A DNA stretch of 64,000 bases from Tetraselmis striata. Taxonomy: Eukaryota; Chlorophyta; Chlorodendrophyceae; Chlorodendrales; Chlorodendraceae. A program made the translations under genes and the position numbers. Shown in pieces: positions 21,868-32,553 of the stretch; the stretch's first letter is position 1; each line of letters begins with the position of its first letter. The stretch spans positions 149,934-213,933 of the forward strand of contig VCJN01002426.1 of the NCBI GenBank assembly GCA_006384855.1, written 5' to 3'. A model generated the notes under the pieces. It made no database searches. It saw only the letters and a program-made list of their open reading frames with translations, and was not told where the DNA came from.

Positions 21868-22860
21868 ATGTACACACCAGCCGGGTACTTCTTTCTGCCT
21901 AGCCTGTGCTTGGCTACGGTGGTTGGGAACCATATCATTCTGCCCTCAACAGAGCACAACCCCCTCACTGGTGACCTATACGGCGACGCGCTCATGAAGC
22001 TCCCGGCGCCTGGAGACGCTCACTGGCGTGTACATCACGACGCTATCGCAGACGCCTTCCGCGATCGTTGTGTTCACGACCTAGGTGTCGTTGTACGGCG
22101 GGAGGTGGATGACTTGTTCCAACAGGCAGTGCCTCTCGGCAACACCGTACCTAGGGATGAACTCAAGGAAATGGTGCCGGACGCAGACCTCTCCCTTCCG
22201 GCGTTCAACGTCGTGACCCGGAGCTATGATCCCCGGAGCTTGTAGTCCATGCTGATGGAGTTCAAGACTATGCGGTACGGGGTAAAGTACACTGCGGTGC
22301 CCCGGGCCACGGCTGTGGATCGGTTTGAACGCTCCCTCTTGGGCGACATACAACGGGGGTTGGCAGCGCGGGATGCGGCGTGGCACAACAAGGAGCCCGG
22401 ACAAAAGGGCCCTCTTCGAGACATCCTGGATATGTCGGAGTACACGGGCATGGTCTTCGGCACAGTCGGTGAAGTCAGCAAGGGGGCGCGCCGCACAATG
22501 CGCGGTGTCGCATGCTTGTCTGCGGATCGGGGACGGTGCCCTTTCATCGCGGGGCACTCGGTGCACCACCCGGGCTCACTAGGAGGCCTTGCTCGCAAGA
22601 GATTTCCTCGGGGTCCTGAGCTTGGTGGCCGCTCGAGAGCGCGCTCGTTGCCTCATCAGACGGCGCAGATTCGTCCGCCTTCCCGTTGACGCTGCACAGC
22701 ACGTCCGAGGATCACCCACACACACACGTGCACGCGTGGCCCGGACTCTGAACCGTGTGCGCATCACTCATCCATCCCGCCTCATGCGGGATGCGGGCCG
22801 CTTTTAGGCGGCTTGCTGTGTTGAATTTATAGTACTACTTTTTGTAGTAGGTGGATTTGT
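21868..22860 (+). mobile_element. Retroelement copy B, 5'-truncated, inverted relative to copy A
   Basis: It encodes the C-terminal domain in the plus frame (LYGDALMKLPAPGDAHWRVH then HDAIADAFRDRCVHDLGVVV). One stop at 22243-22245 follows, then MEFKTMRYGVKYTAVPRATA and VFGTVGEVSKGARRTMRGVA to about 22689. The 3' hairpin GGCCGCTTTTAGGCGGCTTG lies at 22798-22817, followed by GTAGGTGGATTTGTTACTGC. It is homologous to 17405-18460 read on the other strand. Confidence 0.7.
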
Positions 22861-22869
22861 TACTGCCCT

Positions 22870-22937
22870 TTCATGGTTGCTGTTAGTTCTGTTGTAGTGC
22901 GTTTTTGTGAAAGCCCTGATGTAATTTAACATTTGTT
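22870..22937 (+). repeat. Dispersed repeat shared with 50305-50372
   Basis: GTTGCTGTTAGTTCTGTTGTAG and GTGAAAGCCCTGATGTAATT recur in the same order at 50305-50372, in the same orientation. The first quoted word is 22 bases apart only by small changes. It follows retroelement tail repeats here. Confidence 0.6.
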
Positions 22938-23356
22938 ACTGCCCTTTTTTGTAATACACACCAGTACAGTACTTGTAAATGGCCTTTTTGTAATTCACAC
23001 CAGTACTTGTCCCCATCGTCGCCGCACGCATCAGCAGGCTGCCATCATCGGGCGCCGCCCTTGCTGGTAGCGCCTAATCCTTATGTCGCGGCATATCCGT
23101 GACCCCAACAGCACTTCATCATCTGGCCGACGCGCGCTGACCTCATCCCCAAGATTGCTCGTCAGCCCCCAACAGCCGTACCCCCAACCCCTTTCAGACC
23201 CCCAGGGTGCTCCAAGCTACTCAGTATCACCGTTTGACGCCCCCTATTTGGCGTCTCGCTTGAGCTGCCACCGCCGTCATACGGCGGTTGTCACACGAGC
23301 TGCCGCTCGCCGTAACCTCAAGCACGAGCCCCACGGCAGCAGCCCAGCGAGTAACT

Positions 23357-24177
23357 ATGGCGTTCATGCGGGCGTGCGTCTCCGCTGCTGGCCGCACTGC
23401 GCTGCGGCCGCAGCACATCACAACTACTCGCTCCACCGGCCGGCTGCTAGTCTCCGCGCCGCCTGCAGGCTCGTGGCGCCGGGACCAGGCGCGCACCAAG
23501 ACCAACTTGGCCAAGAAGGAACTGATAAAGGAGGTGGGGCACCTGTGCCTCAAGGGGCTGTTTGGTTTAACGGTGCATTTGCCATTTATGTGACAATATA
23601 ATTGCTGTCATGTCGTCATACATTCATGAATCATCTGTTCAAGTTGTTGTTTTGCCTGTATATTTGATACAAGTCACTATCATCGTCCGGCGTAATGGCG
23701 CATGCCGGTGCTGTTAACTATGAGTGGTCGCAAAGCGGACCGGTACCTGTACCTGAAGCCTGTAAATTGGTTTATGCCAGCAGTCTGTATTATGTAGCGC
23801 CGCCATGCGCGCCGCCTCGCAGGGTCGCTACTCCTCACGTCGATTCTCGGAGCGAGCCTTGGCTACCACGTGAAGCTTCCCACCCTGCTGTCCCTCGGTT
23901 TCCGTAGATTCAGGTGAAGAGCGGCGTGGACGCCAAGACCGTGGAGCTGGTTCTCAACGCTACTCTGAAGACGGTGATGGCCGCTGTTGCCGCTGGCGAT
24001 AAGGTGGCGCTGCCGGGCTTCGGCACCTTCGACTCGAAGACGCGCGCGGCGCGCACGGGGCGGAACCCGGCCACGGGTGCTTCGCTTGAGATCCCAGAGA
24101 AGGTCGTTCCTAGCTTCACGTTCGGTAAGACTTTCAAGGACACCGTGCTGAAGGAGGGCAAGCCGACTGAGCCTTGA
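23357..24177 (+). CDS. HU/IHF-family DNA-binding protein with presequence, 148 aa
   Basis: HU dimers bend and compact DNA. Exons 23357-23533 and 23908-24177 join in phase: KKELIKE then IQVKSGVDAKTVELVLNA, the expected HU length with no gap. The second exon has GDKVALPGFGTFDSKTRAAR, TGRNPATGASLEIP and PSFTFGKTFKDTVL, the complete beta-arm and C-terminal helix of the family, including the RNPATG arm tip that intercalates DNA. About 50 residues rich in Arg, Ser and Thr and lacking acids precede the fold, which looks like a mitochondrial presequence; a plastid address is possible. An in-frame upstream ATG at 23288 would lengthen it. It converges with the DnaJ gene. HU in a nuclear genome points to organellar ancestry or transfer. 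Confidence 0.85.
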
Positions 24178-24710
24178 GAGGTGCGTTCAGTCGTGCAAGC
24201 AGCATCGCCAGCGAGTGAAGCGACGTCCGAGTTGCGCACCGGGCTGAGGGGGCGTGGGCTTCCTTCCAGGTTTTCCGCCCTGCGGTATTTGTAAACCCCC
24301 TACTGCCTCGGAGCATCTATTATGATGGCGTGGGAGCTTTGCACCAGGTACCGTCGTATGCATGCGCGCCGCGATTACCGCATCAACCACCAGCCTAGCC
24401 AACCCCCCCCCCCCCCCCCCCCCCCCTCAATCGAAAAAAAAAAAACACCCCCATCCCTCCACCAAAGCGCAGGATACAGAGCCTCATGCGTCCAGAGCCC
24501 GGTACTAGCAATGTGTAGACACGCCCTCCTTGCTCTGATTGCAGGAAGAATATACACCCCCAATAGACAAGGGAGGGCTTCCAGCACCATCTCCCTGCCC
24601 GACAGCAGCCTTGGACAGCCACCCGAGCACCGCCCGCCCCCCAGTGCTCATCATGCTCAGCGACCTGCAGTTGCTTACACAGCAGACGCCCTCCGCACCA
24701 CCCTGCCCCA
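24178..24710. other. Intergenic DNA between convergent HU and DnaJ genes
   Basis: A 23-base C run with a following A run lies at 24404-24445. The stretch must hold both 3' ends. No gene or repeat copy is seen. Confidence 0.5.
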
Positions 24711-27700
24711 CTACGCGGCGCGCTTCTTTGTGCTCTCCTCCTCCGCAAACTCCAGCAGCAGCTCGCGCTGCCGAGCGGTCAGCTGCCGCGGCGTCACCAC
24801 CCTGCCGCAGGGCACCCGCGCGCGCCTCAGTGGCTCCGCCGAGAGCGACCAGGGACACCCTGCCGACAACCCGCGCATCAGTGACCGAGGCCGCACCTGA
24901 TGATGACAATCTGGTCGCCTCGCCCGCCAAACGTGTTCTGCAGCCGCGGAATGCCCTTCCCCCGCAGCATCATGTTGTCGCCGCTCTGCGCCGCGGGCCG
25001 CAGCACCATCTCCACGTCGCCTGCACAGCGCCCAAACCGCCAAGGAAGACCACCGCAACTCAGGGAGCGGACAACGACCAGCAGAGCGGCGATCACGGGT
25101 GGTCCATGCAGACTCTGGCTGGGCTGCTGGTACCGCCGACATGGTGGTGAGTAGGCACCCAAACAGGGGAGGCGCACCGTCGATGGTGGGCACTCGCAGG
25201 CGGGTGCCCAACGCCGCATCCACCATGTCCACCTCCACCTCCACCAGCACGTCCGAGCCGCGCCGCTTGAACACCGGGTGCTCCGCCACCTCGATCGACA
25301 CGTACAGGTTCCCTGGCGGCGCTCCCGACTGCGCACGCAAGAGGGGATCGGCAGGGGAGGGGCGCACATTAGCGGCTGATCGCCTCCCTGCATGAGACAG
25401 TGTAGATGGAGGCGTGTGGCGGCAGGGGGGGCGGAGCCTTCTCCTCGGTATTGTGTTCCATACAAGCGCGTTGGGACACTGGGTCATATATCTCGAGCTT
25501 CTGGTTTCAGCAGCCTGTGCTATTTCGAGTCTCTCCCCATGCTGTATATCACATGTAGTCATAGAACAAAGCATGGTATTTCGCAACACCGATGAGACTA
25601 CGGTTTCATAGAGGCACTGGTGCGCATCATCGCCAGGCCGCTTAACGAGCTCGAGTATGGGAGAAGGCAGCAGGGCGCGGCGCGTCATAAGCACTGTCAT
25701 GCGATTATCATCATGGGTGAACGGCGACGGGTCAGCGATCCGCGTACTTGTATGGGACCAGCAGATGTATGCGGAGACGAGCTCTACCCGCCATGCCACC
25801 CACCATACCCAGCGCCAATTCTTCGACAAAATCACAAATGGCCTCCCCAGTTACATATAAAGTGCCTCCCCACATCGCTGAGGACGGCAAGCGTATCTCC
25901 CTTCTCTTAGTTGTCGTTGTCTACAATCAGGATGTAATGCAATTGGCGCAATTGTCCCCCTTCCCCACCCCCTCCCCACCCCCCCCCCCCCAAAAAAAAA
26001 AAAGAAAAAGAAAACACAACATCAACTCCCTCCCTCTGGCAGCAAGCACAGGCACACGGAACTTGATCTGGGGTGCAGTAATGCGATCGCAACAACTGCG
26101 AGAGGGAGGAAGAGAGAGAGAGAGAGAGGAGGGGGGGGGGGGGGGGGTAGCCGGCATGGAGCTGCAGAGGCATCATCTGCGACAGATAGCTGCACAATCA
26201 TACAAAAACAGACAAAGGTACCGCTATAATTTCCGATGTCTAATTCATATAGCCCTTTGTTTTACTGTAGCGTCTAATCAACCGATATACCGGTGGCGGC
26301 ACTTCAGAAATCGGTGCCATCACCGCCAAAAATGCCGACAAGAATGCACATCAAATGATCAAGAAAATCGTATCATGGCTAGGCATACATATCCCCGTGC
26401 AGCCGACGAGCACTGCAAACGTGTGTCCATGGTGCACAGCACAGGGCGCAGCCAATCATGTGGTGCATATACTACTAAAGCTGCAGTCGTATGATTTGGG
26501 GCTGCCAGTCCTGTCACCAAAGCCCACCGGATCGACCCCACCGAAATGGACATGTCGTGGTTGCAATCTTTAGGAGCCGAGGCCAACAGCGGTGAGGTGC
26601 TAGGGGTGGCTGCTGCCCATGTGCCCCACATCGGAGCGCTGTGCCGCTATTGCCCCGTAGTGCACCAGCTGCACATCAACAACCGCACTCGAGCACACTC
26701 TGCTTACCACCTACCCGGAGGGGGAAGAAGAAAGGGGGGGCTCACCTGCTGCGCTCTTGCGCCCTGGCCCTGCACCTGGATAGAGTTGCCCGAGTCCACG
26801 CCTGCAGGAATCCCGGGGAGGCGGGGAAGGGGGGGGGGGGGTCATCATGCCAACACAGTCCGGGTCCTTGGAAGAAAGAGGCGGCTCGGGGGCGGAAGGC
26901 AAATGGGGGGCAGGGAGATGGGCGCCTGTGGGCTATCGGCGCACCTGCAGGGATGTCGATCGGCACGGATTTTGTCTGCCCGTCGCTGGTGCGGATCTTG
27001 ACTGTCCGTTGCGTCCCCTTGGCCGCTTCCTGCGCGCAGGCAGGTGGGGCTGTGCTCAGGGCGGGCCGCGGACGGCAGGGCAGCTGGGGCTGGGAGGGCG
27101 GGGGGAGCACGGAGGGCAGGCGCACCATGAAGGTGAGGCTGATCGAGGCGCGCAGGTCGCGGCCGCGCCGCGGGCCGCGCTGGAAGCCGCGCCCGCCGAA
27201 AAAGTCCTCGAAGATCTGCTCGATGTCCTCCGCGTTCATGGGGCCGCCGCCCATGCCGCCAAAGGGGCCGCCAAAGCCACCAAAGCCGCCGCCTTCAAAT
27301 CCGCCGCCGCCCTCGTTCATGCGCTCCATGTTCTCCGGCCCCACCTGCCCCGTGCAGCCATGCGCTCTCAGCCTGCCGCACCCCGCTGCTGCATGGCCAC
27401 GCAGCTCCGTGATGAAGGACGGAAAGGAGGAGGGAAAGAGAGGGGGTAGGTGCCTGGTCGTAGACGCGGCGCTTCTCCGGGTCGCGCAGCGTCTCGTACG
27501 CCTTCTGCGCCTCCTGGAAACGCGCCTCTGCCTGCGGGTCGCCCTTGTTGGTGTCCGGGTGGTACTTCTTCGCCAGCCTAGTGAGCGGCGCATGCGCAGT
27601 GAGAGGACGTTCGCAGCGGAGAAACGCAGCTTGCGTGCCAACCAGCCAGGGGCGTAGCTGGCGTGCACAGTACGTATGCCATGGCATATGCAGCATGGCA

Positions 27701-28704
27701 GGAGATTGCATGGCGCGGCAGGCACGTGGCCGCTGTGGCCGCGCCACTTACTGGTAGTACGCCTTCTTGATCTCGCTCTCGCTGGCGCCGCGCGACACGC
27801 CCAGGATGTCATAGTAGTCCTTTGCCAGCGCCGCTGCAGTGCATTTCGCACGGCCACATCAGCGCCCAGGAGAATGAGACGACCCTCATTGAGGCGGGGG
27901 CGGGGGGGGTCACGGGAGGTTGCGGGGCGAACCTCGTGACGCGTGAAACTGGCGCCGCTGCTCCCCTGGCACTGACGTGCTGTGCTTGCGATATAGGCTA
28001 CCCGACGGCGGGCACATGCCTATAAACACGCAAGCGGGGCGGAGGGTGAGGGAGGCGGGGGAGGCGGCTCAGCTCATGGCCTGTCCACACCTTTTCTCTC
28101 GCCACCGTGCCCAGCACTACAGGCGAAACGGCACGGTCCATCCCCACTACTGGCCAGCCCGACAACGCCCCGGTTGCACCGCCAACGTGCAGGCCTCCCG
28201 CGCTCCGTTCAGATATAAGCAGGCGGCGCCAGAGCGTGCTCGCAGCTGCCCCCCGCGCCTTCCCCAAGGCTCCCACAAGCTGAGTAAGGCACACCCTCAG
28301 AATTGCGCATTCCCACCCGCGCACTTCACACCAGCGCGGAAGCACACGTCGCGCGTGAAAGGTCCCTTTGCCGTTCGGGCCGGCGAGTGTAGCTTGCGCG
28401 TCCCCTGGAAACGGGGGCGCGTATCTCTGGGCTGGAGAGGTGTCGTGCGGGGTGGGCTTGGTGGGTGTGCGACGAGGCAGGTACGGGAATTGCGCTGCTC
28501 ACCGGAAGTCACCGGCCCGCCACCGCAGCCGCCTCCAGTGGCAGCCGCCGCCTGCTGCCACGCCTGCATTCCAGCCGCCGCCAGTGCGCTAGTGGAAAGG
28601 TGCTGCATGTCGGAGAAGCTCGCTGGAGGGGCGGCGCGCGAGAGGCAGCGCGCGAGCAGGGCGCCGCCGCGGCGGCCGAATGCTGCGCCGACGAGGGCGG
28701 CCAT
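24711..28704 (-). CDS. DnaJ/Hsp40 co-chaperone without zinc finger, organellar, 377 aa
   Basis: Nine minus-strand exons in phase: 28503-28704, 27752-27833, 27454-27577, 27126-27344, 26945-27029, 26746-26801, 25178-25328, 24897-25020, 24711-24801. Residues 1-60 are an Arg/Ala presequence ([20 protein letters not shown]). The J domain starts [20 protein letters not shown] and carries the HPD loop ([11 protein letters not shown]) that stimulates Hsp70 ATPase. A Gly/Phe/Met-rich linker follows, then client-binding domain I ([20 protein letters not shown] ... [10 protein letters not shown]). Domain II has [39 protein letters not shown] and [11 protein letters not shown], and the tail is [17 protein letters not shown]. 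The CxxCxGxG modules of type A DnaJ are absent with no gap in phase, so it is type B. The intron after exon 3 starts with GC (CAG|GCACCT). Mitochondrial location is inferred. Confidence 0.88.
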
Positions 28705-29424
28705 CTCGGCGGTCCCGACGTGCTTGTGACCACGGCGGGGGCGGAGCAGTCGGTCGGGCGGACGCAGTCAACTTGGCCCACTGCCACGCAGGAACGGCCT
28801 CCCAAGCGAGAGATGCCTGCTGGGCTCGAGCACGAGGGGATGTGGGGGTCGGGATCGCGCTGGGATCACGCCCGCTCTCGCTGCAGCCCCCTTCAAACGT
28901 CTGGGCGGTGGTTCCCCTGGCCTGATCGGCTTGGTTCTCTGGCCCGCCGCCACGCCAAAACAACTGCCGCGCCTTTTTCGTCGCCCGCGCGCGCCTGCTG
29001 CATGTGCCGGCCGCAGACGGCGGGGCCGGAGCGGGCGCGAGTACAAGATACTGTACGAACTACCAATACAGTATCTTGTAATTTATTTAAAACTACCTGT
29101 ACCAATACAGACGACGATGATTCTGGAAACTACGAGTATACAACACACGCCCTACGAGTATACCGGTATATATTCGACGCCGACGACGACGACAATTGCT
29201 ACTCAGCAGTATACACAGCAGTTTACGTACCAGCGGTACAGGCCGTACCCGTACAGAGTAGCGAACATACACCTACTACGCAGATGCACATCACCGCTAA
29301 AATGAACCTATGCAAATATCACATACCATGTAAATTGATCATCAGATGCACTGCCCCCAGACGTTTATAAAGCGCCCCCACTGCCGACTTCAACCAACGA
29401 TCCATGAGAGGATTAGACTTATAA
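28705..29424. other. Upstream DNA of the DnaJ gene
   Basis: It should contain the DnaJ promoter. GC-rich to about 29040, then AT-rich with short inverted words (GATACTGTACG...CAGTATCTTG near 29046-29078). No other gene is supported. Confidence 0.4.
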
Positions 29425-30008
29425 TTAGTCTTGTATATACCGTGCAACATGTACTAGTGAGGCAAGCACCACTGTACATGTAAACTCGTCGATGTAGTCC
29501 AGAACGACGTCAGAGTTAGTGGCCCAACCGCCTTGGTAGCGAATGTGGGACAACGGCACACCGATGGCGTTCGTTGCAGAGGCTGCGCCTTTGCGAAGAC
29601 TGTGCGAGGTCCAGGAGGTGCCAGCAGGGGGGGCAGCGTTGACCAGACGGATGGCTGTGGACAGCCAGTCTGACATTGTAGCCGCAGTCCAAGGTTTTGA
29701 CTGCTCATCCGAACTGACAGCCCAGAAGTTTGACACAGCCAAGCCAACAGTAACCAGGGGGACTGATTGGACGTGGTCGAGGAAGTGGTGCAGGAGACGG
29801 GCCACTCGGGGGTGCTCTGACACTGGAAGGAGAAGTACGCGTAGGTCGTCGGGTCCCCGCCGACCAGCGCGACCCTTCTCTCGGCACACTTGCAGGGTGA
29901 TGTTGTAGTCGTTGAATCACCTGGGAATAAGTTGGGCACTGCCATGTGGAATGCAGTATAGGGCATATGCACATGGGCATCGGGCACAACAGTACAACAT
30001 GCTATCAT
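29425..30008 (-). pseudogene. Tyrosine recombinase fragment, second copy
   Basis: A 154-codon frame from 29889 reads LRVLLLPVSEHPRVARLLHH, DWLSTAIRLVNAAPPAG, then the catalytic box SHSLRKGAASATNAIGVPLS with H-x-x-R, and GGWATNSDVVLDYIDEF with the candidate Tyr nucleophile. The N-terminal DNA-binding domain and the first catalytic Arg region are missing or out of frame (related words such as SPCKCAERR occur at about 29890). It is close in sequence to 6640-7755 but the C-terminal half is intact in one frame. Non-functional as it stands. Confidence 0.65.
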
Positions 30009-31364
30009 GGCATGTAATAATTACAATCGTAGATGAGGGAACAACAAAGGGGAGTGTCGCGCAACTGGGGTTGTGCCTGGTCATATCTATTGCGGCATGG
30101 GTGAGGCAGAATTTGCTGGAAATGTGTGCACAATATGTGCGCAATGCACTGCCAGTGGTCTAATATTGCCTCGGGGGCAAAATCGCATCATTACGGATGT
30201 TTTTGAGTGATGATTTAAAGGCAATGCGGAGCAATCGCAAACGGCCTGTCGAAACCCTGCCTATTGACTTGTTCAATAAGGTCCCTGCTTATTGTGGTTG
30301 ATGCTTGCTATTATTATGTTTGCTATTGTTTGCTGTTGTTCTAGTCCTAGGTTATAGTCCTAGTTATAATTATAGTATAATGAATTTCAGACAGAACATG
30401 CCAGGCCATGTCATCGATGTCATGACATAACCATCAGGCAACCCTGCTGAGTATTGCCGCATGCGCCGACTGTATCCACTACCGGATCAACACTGGGGCA
30501 GAGAAGCGCAAGCAGGTCAGCAACCGAGTATGGAACCTCGGACCAGCACCCAACTCTGACATGCATGCCGGATTCCGCAGGTGGTGGGATCACTGTTCTC
30601 AAAAAGGTTATCAAGGGTGATCTGTGGTCACATTCTATTGTCATCGCCTAGATTTGATAATTGCATTCATTGTTTGGGGTCTGGCGCTTTCCGTGACACG
30701 TATACGCGCGCTCTGTGACCGTCATGCATATGGAAAATGCACGCTGCATCATCCAGCTACAGCCGCAGCTACAGGGGCATGATTACGACTTCCGACATGT
30801 GCGCCCTGCAGCCACATTTACGACTTTACGACTTTACGACTTTACGACATACAGCCACATTTACGACTTACGACTTACGACTTTACGACTTTACGGCTTA
30901 CGACAGACTTACGACTTCCGACTTCTGCATCATTCAGCCCGACATGTGCGCCCTGCAGCCACATTTTGCCGACTCCTTGGCCATGCTGACATGTTGTCGC
31001 ATGAAGTATAACAGCTGTCGCAGAAATTCTACCTTTGCTAGTACCTGCTGGAGCACAGCCCAAAAGAAACAGCATTAGCATGTCGCCACATGCTACTGCC
31101 AGTTGCGACGCTGGCCGAGTGCCATGAACAATTACAGCTCGCCGACATTTGGGGCTCCTAAACCACCGCGCTTGTATATCTACTTTGACTACAGCCTCGT
31201 CTCTGTCAGCTGCGGTGAATACTGAATCCTCTGATGTGCCATCAGCTACCCAAGCTACACCAAGCCACTGCAGTGTCTACAAATGGCACGCCTGCCCTGG
31301 GCCTCAACCAGCAATGGCAGCATTGAGTGGGGCAGTCTGTGCTTAGCAGTACTTAACCCCCACC
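30009..31364. other. Intergenic DNA with a minisatellite
   Basis: Apart from the TTTACGAC repeat at 30817-30925 and its flanking duplicated words (GACATGTGCGCCCTGCAGCC at 30797 and 30939), no gene is supported. It holds the 3' end of the fatty acid hydroxylase gene. Confidence 0.45.
30797..30965 (+). repeat. Minisatellite of TTTACGAC / TTACGACT units flanked by a direct repeat
   Basis: Units of 7-9 bp built on TACGACT run from about 30817 to 30925. The same phrase, CGACATGTGCGCCCTGCAGC followed by CACATTT, stands on both sides (30797 and 30938). A duplication with slippage between the copies explains it. Confidence 0.8.
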
Positions 31365-32553
31365 TCATTGACCCTTAGTTTTGTGGGGAGTATTCTCGGC
31401 GTGCGTCGCGGCATTGGAGGGCTCAGCAGGATTGCATATCGTGTTGCAGCCAAGGATGGCGTCCCAAATGAGATCCGACGGCATCGTCAGGCCGAAGTTC
31501 TTTCCGGGCTGGAGGTGATGCACGCGATGGTAGGCGCCAAAGTTCATCGATGGCGGCAGTGGCACAATGAGATTGGCGCAGCGCACGTCATGCGCGTGCG
31601 AAAAGAGGGTGTTGTACAACAGCAGCCACTCGATGAAGTTGGAGAAGGCGGCGCTCTGCAGCCCTAACAGAGTGGCGAGCTGAATGTACAGGAAGCCTCC
31701 GATGGTGGTTGTGGCCGGCATGAGAAAGTCATCCAGGAGGGTCCCATGGTACAGCACCAGCGAGGTCAGCTTGTTGGTGTACTCATGGTGCATTTTGTGG
31801 TTGCTGCTGTACTGCACGCGGTGCGAAAGGCGGTGCATGGGGCTGAACATGAGGTCTGTAAGGATCCCGATGAATGGCACGGCGAGCGTGAAGCGCAACA
31901 CCTCTTTGCCAATCGTGAGCGGTGAGAGGTCGTCCACGATGTGCGTCATGTCTTGGCCAATGTAGCGCTGGGTGAGAAATAGCCGCACGATGACTGAAAA
32001 GCACCATAGCGCTGCGCCTGCCAGCGTGCGCATGGACACCTGCCGAGTCACCACAAGCACAGGTCGCCTCAGCAAAGAGGCCAGCGAGCCTACCAGTGAG
32101 TCTGGGATACAGGGCAAGCGTGTGGCGCCGCCATGCGTGGCATCCGCAGTTTATTTATCGACTTTCACCCTGAGTTTCAAGTGTGTGGGCATCCTAGCTC
32201 ACTAACACATCCGAATCGGGTGGAAAAAGAAGGGAGGCATGTCCATTTCCGCGACCCACCGTTTTCGTATCGGAGAAGTAAAAGTCGAGCAGGCCGCACG
32301 GATACGCCAAGGCGTAATTGCGCATGGCAATCATGTACTCCGTGACATCGTACGCGTAGTCAAGCCAGCAGCCGAAAGCCATGCTGCTCACGATGAATGC
32401 CCAGTAAGCAGCGCGCTTGACAGGCCAGGACCAGCTGCACGGCGACCCCGAGCCGGTCTTGTACCGGTTGAGAATTGCCAAGGAGGCGGCGTCAAAGGCA
32501 AGCGCGGTTGCCAGCACGGCCATGTGAACGGGGTCACTCCGCGCCGCCAACAT
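31365..32553 (-). CDS. Fatty acid hydroxylase superfamily membrane enzyme, about 344 aa
   Basis: This di-iron superfamily hydroxylates or desaturates lipids and sterols in the ER or plastid envelope. Two exons, about 32256-32553 and 31365-32101. The ligand histidines are all present: HRLSH (HX3H), HKMHH (HX2HH), HAHD and HRVHH near the C-terminus. Hydrophobic segments surround them, for example VLRFTLAVPFIGILTDLMF and a stretch before FSNFIEWLLLYN; exon 1 adds AYWAFIVSSMAFGCWLDYAY. I chose the ATG at 32553 because it fits phase; a Met ten codons later (32523) is an alternative. The acceptor TATCCCAG at 32102-32109 is good, but the donor that fits phase (GTCGCG) is weak while GTGGGT 4 nt earlier does not fit, so that junction needs evidence. 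Substrate unknown. Confidence 0.8.

Noticed and set aside
21868-21933. N-terminal extension of the retroelement copy A frame
   Set aside because: This stretch belongs to the inverted copy B, so the first 40 or so codons are accidental.
25100-25177. Possible DnaJ exon reading [10 protein letters not shown], like the IPAGTQP motif
   Set aside because: It lies in intron sequence; the true exon 24897-25020 supplies [20 protein letters not shown] in phase with good splice sites, so the similarity is chance.
26742-27857. Single 371-codon frame across the DnaJ gene
   Set aside because: It contains real exons plus intron sequence by chance; phases show five separate exons.
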